Of a stretch of DNA of 64,000 bases, positions 12,965-23,764 are shown piece by piece (within the stretch, counting starts at the first letter, position 1; each line of letters opens with the position of its first letter). Under the pieces are notes generated by a model, which worked only from the letters and a program-made list of their open reading frames with translations, was not told where the DNA came from and made no database searches. The DNA lies in the NCBI GenBank assembly GCA_003290165.1, contig QNQO01000641.1:124001-188000 (forward strand), read 5' to 3'. Position numbers and translations under genes: made by a program. The stretch comes from Berberis thunbergii (lineage: Eukaryota; Streptophyta; Magnoliopsida; Ranunculales; Berberidaceae).

Positions 12965-13099
12965 TTGACACATGATTCCATGGCTCAAACCATCATATCT
13001 CTTGTCAAAGATGGGAAGACAAGACGGTTTTGGGTGGAGGACGGCTTGATATACTCTAAGGGAAGGCGAATCTATGTTCCACCTCATGACAACCTAAGG

Positions 13100-14393
13100 A
13101 AGGAAGTCTTGAAATAATGCCCTGATAGCAAGTAGGCGAGACATCCATGTATACATCAGACTCTTGCTCTTATGGAAGATTCCTATTATTGGCCACATAT
13201 GAGGGATGATATCAAAGCATATGTAAAGACTTGTCTTGTATGCCAACAAGACAAGGTGGAGCAATAGTCACCTGCTGGCTTACTTGAACCTCTCCTCATC
13301 CCAAAAAGACCTTGGGAGAGTGTTTCCTTGGACTTTATAGTTGGTTTGCCCGCATCGGAAGGTTGCAATTGTATACTTGTGACCGCGGACATATTTTCGA
13401 AGTATGTCACATTCATCCCACACCCAAGGAGTGCACAGCCGAGCAAGCCGCATATTTATTCCTCAAACATGTGGTGAAGTATTGGGGTGTGCCCAAATCT
13501 ATTATCAGTGATCAGGATACTCGGTTCACGGGGAAATTTTGGACTGAATTGTTCAAGTTGTTGGGTACTGACCTTAATTTCTCTACTAGCTTTCATCCTC
13601 AAACGGATGGTCAGACGGAAAGGATGAATGCCTTGCTGGAGTTATATCTTAGGCACTATGTGAGTGCCAACCAACAAGATTGGGCTAAGTTGCTAGATGC
13701 TGCCCAATCTCTTTCAACTTGCAGAAGCGTGAAGCTACGGATTGTAGCCCATTTGAGATTGTCAAGGGACAACAACCTATGACCCCGAGTTCAATTGCCA
13801 CTGGCTACATTGGAGTGAGTCCATCAGCCTATAAGTTTGCCAAATGATGGAATGATTAAGCTGATGAGGGTCGAGCTTACCTGGAGAATGCATCCAAGAG
13901 GATGAAGAAATGGGCCGACAAGAAGAGACGACCTCGAGAGTTCCAGGTTGGGGACATTGTGTTTGTCAGGATGCATGCTCATGTCAGGCTTTAAAGACTG
14001 CATCGTGGCCTTATCAGGATATATGAGGGTCCTTTCCCCATAGTAAAAAAAAGTGGGAAAACAAGCATACAAGGTCGAGTTTCCGCTGAGGATCAAGTTC
14101 CATCTAGTCTTCCATGTGAGTCTAATGAAGTCGTATAAGGAAGATCGGGATGATCCAAGCAGAGGAGTTTCACAAAGAGCATCAATAGGCATGAGGATCC
14201 AACATGACAAGGAAGTAGAGACTATCTTGTCAGATCGTGTGGTGTGTCATTCCAACCAACCTCCCACACATGAGCTACTCGTCAAATAGAAGGGATTGCC
14301 AGAAAGTGAAGCTAGCTAGGAGCCAATCCAACTTTTGTGGCAATTCAAGGAGCAAATCCAAGCGTATGAGGATTTGAAGGCAACACCTGATTA
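13100..14393 (+). pseudogene. Integrase and chromodomain-like tail of gypsy element 1
   Basis: The zinc-binding HHCC part reads ...SYYWPHMRDDIKAYV...CLVCQQ. The catalytic core shows SLDFIVGLP, then SDQDTRFTGKFW and QTDGQTERMNALLELY, giving the D-D-35-E signature. The C-terminus includes FHVSLMKSY and a chromodomain-like GLPESEAS..EP segment. Within that tail two expected tryptophans are TAG stops (14287-14289 and near 14317), and a CAG-like codon is TAG near 13266. The natural pol stop is probably TAG at about 14391, just before the polypurine tract. Confidence 0.85.
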
Positions 14394-14405
14394 GGTGGGG
14401 GAGAA

Positions 14406-14830
14406 TGTGACAACTATCTTCTTGCCTAGCCAAGTGAGGTTAGCAAGTGTAAATAATGTAGAGTATTCCACATTGTTCTAGAGAGTTATCTAGAACATTC
14501 TTTAAAGTTTCATAGGATTCTAGTCCTTATATTTCTAAGGAAGTGTGTAGAAGATCATTGTAGACCGTTTGATCAAATTGATCATCACCGTCCATTGAGG
14601 AGGTGAAGTTGTATAAATAAGCTAAGACTTCATTTGTGTAATCACCTCAGAGAATTTAAGCAATACAAGTTTTAGTTCTCTTAAGCTCTTTTGTGTGTTC
14701 TTAGCTTGCTTAGCTTTCCATTGTCTAAGTAAGTCTTTCATGGGCAAGACTGACTAGCTTTCTATGATAAGTTGGGGCAAAGTTTGCTAGTGTCGCACGG
14801 GAAGTACTTGAGAAAAGAAAGCCCGTGACA
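14406..14830 (+). repeat. 3' LTR of gypsy element 1
   Basis: Begins TGTGACAACTATC and ends CCCGTGACA (TG...CA), 425 bp. It is closely similar to the 402-bp LTR at 20447-20848. A TATA-like TATAAATA is at about 14611, and a polypurine tract abuts the left edge. Confidence 0.9.
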
Positions 14831-14884
14831 AATAACACAACTACCATTCTATCAACCCCACCATGAAAATAGGTCCCTCCAAAT

Positions 14885-15589
14885 AGTGGTGGAGCCACAT
14901 ACACGCCAGAAGGGGCAGTCCAACTCATCTATGCATTCCTGTAAGCAGCTGCATGTCTTATTTGTGTATGTAGCCTAACCCTTGGCCAAAAGTTTATCGT
15001 GTGTCATAGCTCATATGTTGTAGGATTGTTGTAAATTAGTTTATCAATTGTATTGGTAAAATACTTTTTCTTTCTTATAATTGTTTAATGTTAATAATAT
15101 TCAATTAATAAATTGTTTTAAGATCAAACTATTGGAACATTTGATTGTTATGATGTGGTTATAGTATAATCATTACATGTATAGTGTTATGAAATATATT
15201 ACATGAATGAAAGATTTTAAAAAAAAAGTGGGATTAGATTAGATAATGGATTGATGTATTAAAAATCCAAATATCGTTAAAATGTATGCACCATTGATAC
15301 AAATTTTGTATTGCATCTCGATGTCTTATCATTTCTAATTTTTTTTAGTAAGTCTAGCCAGTCAAGTTTGGTAGTCACTTTTGGGCAAAGTTTTGTATTG
15401 TTTACACTTTTTTGCCCATTAATTCTCTTTAAAACACAATTACAAACACCATTTATAAAAGGGGCAGAAGTTTAAAAAAATCAAAACTTGACCTAAATGT
15501 GGCTACCAAATCTGGCTGGCTAGAATTATTGTTTTTTTAAGAAACATGTGGCTTTGCCCCCATCAATCAAATTCCTAGCTCCGCCACTG
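14885..15589. mobile_element. Non-autonomous DNA transposon with AGTGG-GGAGC termini
   Basis: A 705-bp block absent from the sister copy at 23.8 kb. Ends are AGTGGTGGAGCCA on the left and TAGCTCCGCCACT(G) on the right, imperfect inverted repeats. It is flanked by the 9-base direct repeat cctccaaat (14876-14884 and 15590-15598); the sister copy holds a single cctccaaat. The long duplication suggests a Mutator-like origin, though hAT (8 bp) is not excluded. A smaller MITE (15.35-15.53 kb) is nested inside. No coding sequence. Confidence 0.8.
15351..15527. repeat. MITE-like inverted-repeat element, copy 2
   Basis: Starts AGTCTAGCCAGTCAAGTTTGG and ends CCAAATCTGGCTGGCTAGAATT, imperfect terminal inverted repeats about 25 bases long. 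Internal sequence (ctctttaaaacacaattaca) is shared with the copy near 26.5 kb and, inverted, with the one near 0.6 kb. It is nested within the larger 14885-15589 element. Confidence 0.65.
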
Positions 15590-17364
15590 CCTCCAAATCG
15601 TACAAATGATAACGCTTATACTAAAGAAGTGGGAGATGCTTTGGCTAAAAGGGTAATTGATTATGTGATGATAATTGGAAGAAAAAAAAAGCATAAAAGG
15701 TTATGGTCTCTCTCTCATCATACAAGTTCATTTACACACACTTGATACCAATAATATCTCTCATAACCCTGATTCTAGAGAGCGAGGCCCGCGCAAGGTC
15801 GACCCATTACCATTCATCATCTTAGAGATGGATGCATTTTCAACATCTCTAAGATGATGGATGGTGATGGGCCGGCCTTGCTCCCTAGCAAGGCTCCTCC
15901 CATAATTATTTTGTCTATCACTATCACCACACTTCTATCTAATGTGCGTACTACCACTTGCTTGTTAGGTTTGCATGTGGATATACAACTGTGATTCCAA
16001 AACTTCCTTTTTGAGTTGTTTGGTTCAATGAAAAAGCTTAAGAGAAAATAAGGAAAAGAAGGGATAAAAGAGATAATTTGAGGGTGAATTCATCATAATT
16101 TTCTTGGTTTGTAAAATGAAAAAATATCATCCACCGACCATTCTCTAGGTCTAGTGTGATTTTCTGATTTTAAAAATCCACCTCATCATTTGTTCGCCAC
16201 TCATGATCATGCGGCAATCATCTACGGTGACCCATATAACAAACCTTCACCAAGTGCCAACTAGACATTAAATCATCGTTGCATACCAGACATGCCTTAT
16301 AGCCCTGAGTACTTCAATCTGAAATATTTTCATAAATAGGGAGAACTTTGTGCAACCGGGGTATAATGCTTGTTGGGCTTGTTTCAACAGTCTTTCATAG
16401 TTTTATAACTCTTCACTTTGCAGCATGTTGGGAGGTATGGTATCTCCTACCATATCATCAATGACATCTTCGTTCATCAATGCATATGGATAAACATCAT
16501 TTATTATACACATAACTCGGTCATTATCATTCATGGATGTTGTATCAATGTGTTGCACAAGTGGTTAAAAACGTGATGAAGTCAAACCAAATTCTTATTA
16601 TTCCCCATGATAAATTCATCTTGTATAATTCTGAATCATCCCATACCTCCCAAATGATATTGAACCATCTGCCACAAATAATTGTTATAACATTGGCACA
16701 GACATTTGATACGATTTGTTGTACCAGTGACATATGTTTTTGTAAACTCAGCGAAGCTCTCGATCCCAATATTTGTCCCGATTTTGTATTCACCGTCTTT
16801 CCATTGCGTAAGTTTTCAATTTATAAACAAAACATGAGAATTCAAATGAGTTAACGACACTAATGCGATTAGGTTTCGATGTGAAATTTTTTGGCAGCAT
16901 CTCAATTACAATTCTTCAAATAGATGATGTAGATATTATTAATTAATAAATATCTAGTATACACTCGAAAAACAGTATGAGACATTGCCGAAAATCCCAC
17001 GATCGCAACCAACTTTCATGAAATTAAAAAAATAAAATATTTAAATTAGTAGCAATTTCTTCATTGTTCTCCAGTGAAAGAGAGGGATGATTGAAGGTGG
17101 TGGCTGGCGACGAAGAGAGAAGGACAGAGCCTAATTAAAGGTTGAAGGTTTGGAGTATATAGTGAGAGAAATCAATCGATCAAAGAAAAAGAATAAAACG
17201 AGAGTATAAAATAGTGAAAAAAACACAGATATGATTGTTCTACTCCGTGGAGAGATAAACAGGTTAGATATTACGCGACGAAACAGTGTGTTGCCCTAGG
17301 ATGTCTAAGTTGGTCGCTCAAAGTAGTAGATATGTAGCCTTAGGATGTTTTAGGGTGACGAAAA
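15590..17364 (-). mobile_element. CACTA (TNP2-type) transposon fragment, copy 1
   Basis: Right arm of the first tandem unit, matching 23.80-25.73 kb. On the minus strand, 16.27-16.55 kb encodes a degenerate piece (NYERLLKQAQQALYPGC) typical of plant CACTA TNP2-like transposases, and 16.55-16.80 kb a decayed transposase-associated domain with a deletion. Subterminal-repeat sequence (gcgacgaaacag, gttggtcgctcaaagtag) begins near 17.27 kb but is cut at about 17361 by the duplication junction, so the terminus is missing. Not functional. The outer limit on the left is not defined. Confidence 0.7.
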
Positions 17365-17799
17365 TACCAAAAAAAATTGGATAAACAAGCACTCTTTCTC
17401 TGTCTTTTCCCTTCTGTGGTTTGGAATCTTTGAGTTGAAAAATATGGAAAACAAAAGTCTCCAATTTCTTTGTTTAATTAGATGAAATGGTAAACTGATC
17501 ATCAATCTTCTAAAAATTCAAACAAAGACAAGTTTCTTCTCATTCATTGACTTTGAATAAGCTTGTTTTCTCTTTTTCAAAGTTTAGCAAACTTATGAGG
17601 AAATTAATTTTGTCTTCTCAATTGAGGTAATAATTATAATATAGTGTGTGTATACAAATAATTTGGTCAATAGAAATAAAGAATGTTGTAATGAAATTTA
17701 TCTTTAAAATCTACATATTGTGGAAATTTTTTTAGTTAGCCATCATTGTCTCCCATTTCTCCCTCATAGGGATATATCCAATTATATGCATAATTCTAC

Positions 17800-17968
17800 G
17801 ATTTTTTATAGGGAAGGTGAGCAGGGTTTTTTATAGGATCCCATAACTCATTAAGATCGGAACTGGTCAACACACCATAAACTGATAAAGATGCCGCAAG
17901 CTCGGTTCGAACCCATGACCTAGTGGTACCATCCTCCAAGCTCCAATCATTGAGTTGTCATGCCATTG
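17800..17968 (-). mobile_element. SINE-like insertion in copy B
   Basis: Absent from the matching place in copy A (near 7.75 kb). On the minus strand an A-box-like region (ATGACAACTCAATGATTGGAG, about 17943-17962) is followed by a perfect B-box GGGTTCGAACC (17904-17914). The 3' end is AT-rich. A target-site duplication was not resolved. Confidence 0.65.
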
Positions 17969-18839
17969 GCAAATTGCTAGCTATTTTTCAATTGGTTGTT
18001 TGTAGAATTAGATTAACAAGTTTTCCACGACATGTAATAATGTAATGGCAATCAATGGGTACTCCCCAACCTACCACTAAACCTGTCTTCTTCTTCTTTA
18101 AAAAAAAAAAAAAAAAAAAAAAATGAAACCAAACCTTTATTCAATATCAAAAGTGATGTAAAGTTTGTTTAGTGGTATATTACGACTTTACCTAATTTAA
18201 AACATTTGAAAAATGAAAGTATTAACACTAGGAAAACCAGTATAGCACAAAGGCTACCAATCGAAGCTTGCATTACTAAAACCACATTGAAATATTTCGT
18301 TGCCTTCAAGACCTTAAGGTCTGCCCAAACACGCAAAAATCTGCCATAACCAGAGTAGAATACATAACATATACATATTCTGTTCCAGCAAAAATTCTAC
18401 AACCAATCACCGTTAGCATTTTGATTTGAAAAAATTATGTCAATTGTAAATATATATATTGTATGATATTGGGTCATAACAGTAAAACCGTGCAGCTAAA
18501 TTTAAATTTGAGGTCATAAGTTAGTATTAAAAAAAAACATTTTGATGGAATCAACAATATTGGTAAGCTAATTAAGAAGTTGAACCCCACTCGTAAATGT
18601 ATTTATCATCAATCTATTAGTCCTAGTCGTGGATGTATCCATAGTTGTAGAATCCCTCGATGCATGTAAATGAATGAATAATTAATTTCTATGTATAGGG
18701 GGAAGTACATGATATTATAACTTAAAATAGAAAAACATAGTCATACACTCGTACTATTACTAGCCTAGACCTTTTGGATTCCATTTACAAAAACAGGTTT
18801 CACTATCAAAGACAGGTTGGCGAAGAAAATGTTAGAAAC

Positions 18840-18965
18840 AACCTCATGTCTACGATGTCTGATATTTGGTGCCCGATGGTACCAGGCACCGTAAATGTGC
18901 ATGGAGATAGAAATTAAAGCCCCTGAAATTATATCTCCGTGCACATCTACGGGCACCGTAGAAGA
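18840..18965. repeat. Small foldback insertion in copy B
   Basis: Inserted relative to copy A. Arms 18885-18909 and 18932-18957 are imperfect inverse repeats (GGCACCGTAAATGTGCATGG against CCGTGCACATCTACGGGCACC), so the strand can fold into a hairpin of about 25 pairs with a 22-base loop. It is probably a MITE remnant; a small-RNA precursor is a remote alternative. Confidence 0.6.
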
Positions 18966-20446
18966 TCAAGAGGGAAATCTACATTTGAAAAACATGACTC
19001 ATTTGGTGATTGAAACGTGGCACTTGTCCTGAAATGTTCACCAATTGGGTTGATTGATTGATTGTGGAGTTGAATTGATTGAAGTGTTTTTTATTTCATT
19101 CAGTGCTCTGGCAAGCACTGAAATACAAGGCAAGGCAATGTAGATGGATAGCCACTTGTCAATCAACACTGGTCATAAAACCAAAACTCTCTCTTGGTAC
19201 AAGCTTTGGAACCATACAATAATTCCAATTTTTGGAAGTAATTTGGTCAAGCAACAGGTGGATTCAAAGCAGATAAGGAATTAGGCATGCCACCGACCAA
19301 CTTAAGTATTGTGTTAAAAAATGAAACACAAACATAATAACTCGGTTGATACCCACCATGGTAAAAGGGTGACAACTCCACGTCAGTTGATATGAAACTA
19401 TTCAACCACCTTAACCATGAGGTGAGATCTACAACATCCCGAGGACCTGCATCACCACTTGTTGATGCGCCAAGCAAGTGCGCACATCTTGAACCACTAT
19501 ACAGTGAACAACTCCTTATAAACCTCAATGACAACTTCACTTTAATATGAGACTATTCAAGTCAACTCTATCCCAACATTATCAACTTATTGAGCAATGA
19601 CGTAAAGAGAAAAAGCCTAAGGAACAAAAAGTTTTCCTTACGAAAGCAAGGCAGAAGGTGATGTTACAAAGTCACAAAACCTAGGACACACCAATAATTT
19701 TTAGCCCACCTAATCGATTTTGGTTTGGTAGGCTTAAGATCTGGCTAGCTCAATACATAAAAAACTACCCAGCCGACCATGGGCTTTGATTGTTCTCTGC
19801 CCAAGCCCAACCACATTACCACTAAATAATCAATGATGAGCAAGGAATGGAAGTTGACATTATTTTCCTTATGCATGATAATTAAAAAAATTAATAATAA
19901 AACAAAAATCAGTGTCTATGTAAGTATTTGATTTTTAAGTTAAGATTGTGGATCATTTAAATGGATCGTGATTGTAGACATGAGGCTCATCATATTTGTC
20001 TCGAGAAAAAAAAAGTCATTTTGTTGTAGTGGGGCCTAGTAATGGATCACCAATACAAGGCCCAAGTGAGAGGAAAAGGGAAAGCCCAAGTAGGGAAATG
20101 CAAGACAGTTTTGCACGCATAGTTTTGCCCAAATGAAACCGAATCATACTCTTTTTCAACATTAATTTGATTTAAAATTTTAAACATTAATTTTTCAATA
20201 CCAAGTTTAGTTTGGCTTTTTCAGCTTGGCATTGGAGATTATCTTATAAGATTATTCCAATTATGAAACTCGTAAAGAAAAAATCGCAATAAATGCAAAG
20301 CAAGAATATCTTGTATCCAACAACAAGGGAGTTGAATCAAAAGTACGAGATGAATGGGGCCAGGTATTGATATCCAAACTTTGGACAGCAAAAACCCACA
20401 CTTAAAATGTTGGTGTGCATGTGGTGGAGTCAACACCTTTGCAATA

Positions 20447-20848
20447 TGTCACAACTATCTTCTTGCCTAGCCAAGTGAGGTTAGCAATTATTCTAAAGAG
20501 TTCTCTAGAACCTTCCATAAAGTTTCATAAGATTCTAGTCCTTAGATATTTCTAAGGAAGTGTGTATAAGATCATTGTAGACCGTTGGATCAAATTGATC
20601 ACCATCGTCCATTGAGGAGGTGGAGTTGTATAAATAGGCTAAGGCCTCATTTGTTGTAATCACCTCAGAGAATTCAAACAATACAAGTTCTAGTTCTCTT
20701 AAACTCTCTTGTGTGTTTTTAGCTTGCTTAACTTTCTATAGTCTAAGTAAGTCTTTCGTGGGCAAGGTTGACTAGCTTTCTTTGATAAGTTTGGCCAAAG
20801 TTTGCTAGTGCCACACGGGAAGTACTTGAGAAAAGAAAGGCCGTGACA
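20447..20848 (+). repeat. 5' LTR and primer-binding site of gypsy element 2
   Basis: A 402-bp LTR starting TGTCACAACTATC and ending GGCCGTGACA. It is followed one base later by TTGGTATCAGAG (20850-20861), complementary to the 3' end of initiator methionine tRNA, the usual primer in this group. A TATA-like TATAAATA is at about 20630. Confidence 0.9.
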
Positions 20849-20902
20849 GTTGGTATCAGAGTGAGGTTTGGCAAGGTTGGTGAAATCATTCTACACAATA
20901 GA

Positions 20903-22473
20903 ATGTCGTCGGATGTCAACAGCCCATCAATTGGAAACAACGACAAAGGTGGGAAAGTCCATAAGGACAAGTCGAATGACATGATCGCTGCGACGGATGA
21001 AAGGTTGGCTAAGTTGTGTGTCACCATGTCCAACTTGAAGGAGAAATTCGAAGACATGGACCAACGCATCGAGGGCCAAGCGTCCAATGGGGAGGACCAA
21101 GAGCTTCGTGAAGAGATGCAAAATGCCTTAAACGCAATAGTGGATATGGTGTCCAAAAAGATTAAGTCCCTAGAGGCCCAAGTTGTTGCTAAAAATGCAG
21201 AGATAGAGATTTACAAGGAAAAAAGTTGAGAAGTTTGAAACTCAACTCAATGTGTGCATGGCTGCGATAGCTAATGGTGGGGCTAGATAAGGGACAATCA
21301 CTCACAAAGTCGAAGCTCCCAAATCTAAAGCCTATGGTGGGGCAATGAGTACAAGGGAGATCGACAACTTATTGTCGAACATTGAGTGCTACTTTGATGC
21401 GGTTGGCATAAGGGATGAAGCGGCAAATGTACGTAGTGTCTCCTTATATTTGAATGATGTTGCTACAGTTTGGTGGCGCAGAAGGTCGAGGATGTCAATA
21501 AGGGATTGTGCACCATCGACACTTGGGAATAATTCAAGAAGGAACTCAAAAGACAATGCTACTTGGAGGATGCTGAAAACGAAGCTAGGGCCAGCTTCGC
21601 CGCCTTCAACATAAGGAAGGTCACATAAGGGAGTATGTGAAGGAGTTCTCGGAATTGATCTTGGAGATTTCTGACATGGGAGAAAATGATGCTTTGTTTA
21701 ACTTCCTTGATGGCCTAACGAGTTGGGCCAAGTTGGAGTTGAAGAGGCAAGGTGTGCATGACCTTGCAACGGCTATGGCTACGGCCGAGTCCTTGATTGA
21801 GTTCAAGAGAAATGACTCATCCAAGAGGCAAGGGAAAAAACCGAATAATGATGGCAAAGGTGGGGGAGACAGAGAGAAATCCTCCAAGGAACACAAGAAC
21901 TCCAAAGACAAGGTGAAGGAGAAAAGAGATGGATCGCCCAATAAGATATCTTGCTTCTTATGTAGTGGACCTCATCGGGCATTTGAGTGCCCAAAACATG
22001 GGAAACTTGTCGCGCTTGTCATGAAAGAAGAAGTAAAAGAAGAAAGGAGGATCGCCTCAATGAATCTCCTAAGTGCCATTCAAGCTAAGGTTGATGAACA
22101 ACCACGTGGAAAGATGTACGTGGAGACTGAGATCGAGAGCAATACTTTGAAAGCCATGGTGGATACGGGAGCCGACACAGTTGACATGGCCAAAGACCTT
22201 GTTGAAGAAATTGACCTATCATATACTAAGGATAAATGATATATCAAGGGAGTCAATGCTAAAAGTCTCCCAATTTGAAGGAGTAACTTGTGGCACCGAT
22301 ATTCGGCTTGGACAATGGCGAGGTAAAATCGACATAACTATTGCTCAATTGATGATCAAAAGTTCTATTTAGGTATAGATTTCTTGGACATGGTGAAGGT
22401 TTTCCTGATCCCATATGCCAACACCATGTGCATCATGGAGAACGGACAACCTTGTGTTGTGCCCATGGTATTT
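20903..22473 (+). pseudogene. gag-protease of gypsy element 2
   Basis: Begins at ATG (MSSDVNSPSIGNNDKGG), then a coiled-coil-like stretch, the gag domain (REIDNLLSNIECYFDAVG), zinc knuckle CFLCSGPHRAFEC and protease VDTGAD with the catalytic triplet intact. Stops or shifts occur near 21.23, 21.29, 21.5-21.6 and 22.24 kb. The reading frame ends at the truncation near 22.47 kb, before any reverse transcriptase. It cannot make a working product. Confidence 0.88.
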
Positions 22474-23764
22474 TCTCTGCCCAAGCCCAACCACTTTACC
22501 AGTAAATAATCAATGATGAACAAGAAATGGATGTTGACATTATTTCCTTATGCATGATGATTAAAAATAATAAATCAAAAATCAGTGCCTATATAAGTAT
22601 TTGATTTTTAAAATAAGATTTTGGATCATTTAAATGGTTCGAGTTAGGTTCGGTTCCAATGTTCAAAATGAGGAGATTCGGTCTGGACCGGATCCGTTAA
22701 TTTTAAATGGTTCGAGTTAGGTTCCTCCAAATTTGAAACAGATCCTGACCGTGACCACCCCTAGGCAAAAGGTGATGTTACAAAGTCACAAAACCTAAGG
22801 AGACACCAATAATTTTTAGCCCACCTAATCGACTTTGGTTTGGTAGGCTTAAGATCTAGCCAGTTCAATACAAAAAACTACCCAGCCGACCATGGGCTTT
22901 GATTGTTCTCCCCACCACATTACCACTAAATAATCAATGATGATGAGCAAGGAATGGATGTTGACATTATTTTCCTTATGCATGATGATTAAAAATAATA
23001 ATAATAATAATAATAAATCAGTGTCTATGTAAGTATTAGATTTTTAAAATAAGATTTTGGACAATTTAAATGGATCGTGATTGTATACATGAGGCCCATC
23101 ACATATGTCTAAAGAAAAAAAAATCATTTTGTTGTAGTGGGGCCTAGTAATGGATCACCAATACAAGGCCCAAGTGAGAGGAAAGGGAAAGCCCAAGTGG
23201 GGAAATGAAAAAAAAAATGTGACCTTCGCGTCGCCTCATTAACACGACGCTCAAACCAACTGAGCTAATGAGCGATAATAAATTAGTACTGTATTTTTTT
23301 TTATTTAAAATATAAAATAATAAATTATTTTACATTCACAATAATCTACTATCTTACTTTCATAATGACATCGAGATGAGTTAATTTCAATGGAATTTTT
23401 AAGATATGTAAAATTAAATAAATAAGCGGTTTTTCCTAACTGCACTGGTATTTTGCACTGGTTTTTTGCCTGGTGCAATAATCTCAATGCAATCCAACGG
23501 TGCCTGATTGCACCAGGCAAAAAACCAATGCAAAATACCAGTCCACTGTAGAAGCACTCATAAATAAGATTATTCCAATTCTAAAACTCGTAAAGAAAAA
23601 ATCGCAATAAATGCAAAGTAAGAATATCTTGTATCCAACAAGGGAGTTGAATCAAAAGTACAAGATGAATGGGGTGAGGTATTGATATCCAAACTTTGGA
23701 CAGCAAAAACCCACACTTAAATGTTGGTGTGCATGTGGTGGAGTCACCACCTTTGCAATAGCAC
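22474..23764 (+). repeat. Partial third copy (C) of the left arm, with internal repetition
   Basis: Contains rearranged repeats of copy B. The block at 22480-22640 and the block at 22.90-23.06 kb are two versions of the same stretch (ccactaaataatcaatgatg..., ttttccttatgcatgatgatt), and 22.76-22.88 kb repeats 19.65-19.78 kb. The right end (23565-23764) repeats 20240-20446 and continues without interruption into right-arm sequence, showing the pre-insertion (empty) gypsy target site. Confidence 0.75.
23427..23559. mobile_element. 133-bp hairpin MITE with 9-bp target duplication
   Basis: Near-perfect inverted arms (23445-23479 and 23507-23541: CTGGTATTTTGCA...TGCAAAATACCAG) enclose a short loop. 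Flanked on both sides by ataaataag (23418-23426 and 23560-23568). A 9-bp duplication fits a Mutator-like MITE. The long stem means a transcript would form a miRNA-like hairpin. Confidence 0.85.

Larger units (their letters stand above)
9957..14830 (+). mobile_element. Ty3/gypsy chromovirus, 5'-truncated, with 3' LTR
   Basis: A decayed LTR retrotransposon. It retains part of gag, protease, the C-terminal part of reverse transcriptase, a remnant of RNase H, integrase, a chromodomain-like tail, a polypurine tract (AGGTGGGGGAGAA just before 14406) and the 3' LTR. No 5' LTR or primer-binding site is present; the left edge enters directly into gag-like sequence near 9.98 kb. Reading frames are broken by frameshifts, internal deletions and stops. 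The related element at 20.45 kb keeps the opposite (5') half. The element is inactive. Confidence 0.9.
17365..20446 (+). repeat. Tandem duplication, left arm copy B
   Basis: Second copy of the 7171-9956 segment, joined directly to the truncated CACTA sequence of unit 1 at about 17365. Unlike copy A it has a minus-strand SINE (17.80-17.97 kb) and a small hairpin insertion (18.84-18.96 kb), and it lacks copy A's SINE. Its right end (20240-20446) runs up to the 5' LTR of gypsy element 2 and is repeated at 23565-23764. No gene was found. Confidence 0.85.
20447..22473 (+). mobile_element. Ty3/gypsy element 2, 5' half
   Basis: Keeps the 5' LTR, primer-binding site and gag-protease. It is cut off at about 22473 inside the protease-to-RT linker, where it abuts a further copy of flanking DNA. 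It lies at the site matching element 1 (the host sequence ttgcaata is uninterrupted near 23.76 kb), so both halves likely descend from one insertion that predates the tandem duplication. Confidence 0.88.

Noticed and set aside
15548..15857. Short plus-strand frames between transposons
   Set aside because: They read through MITE ends and the decayed CACTA arm, with no domain.
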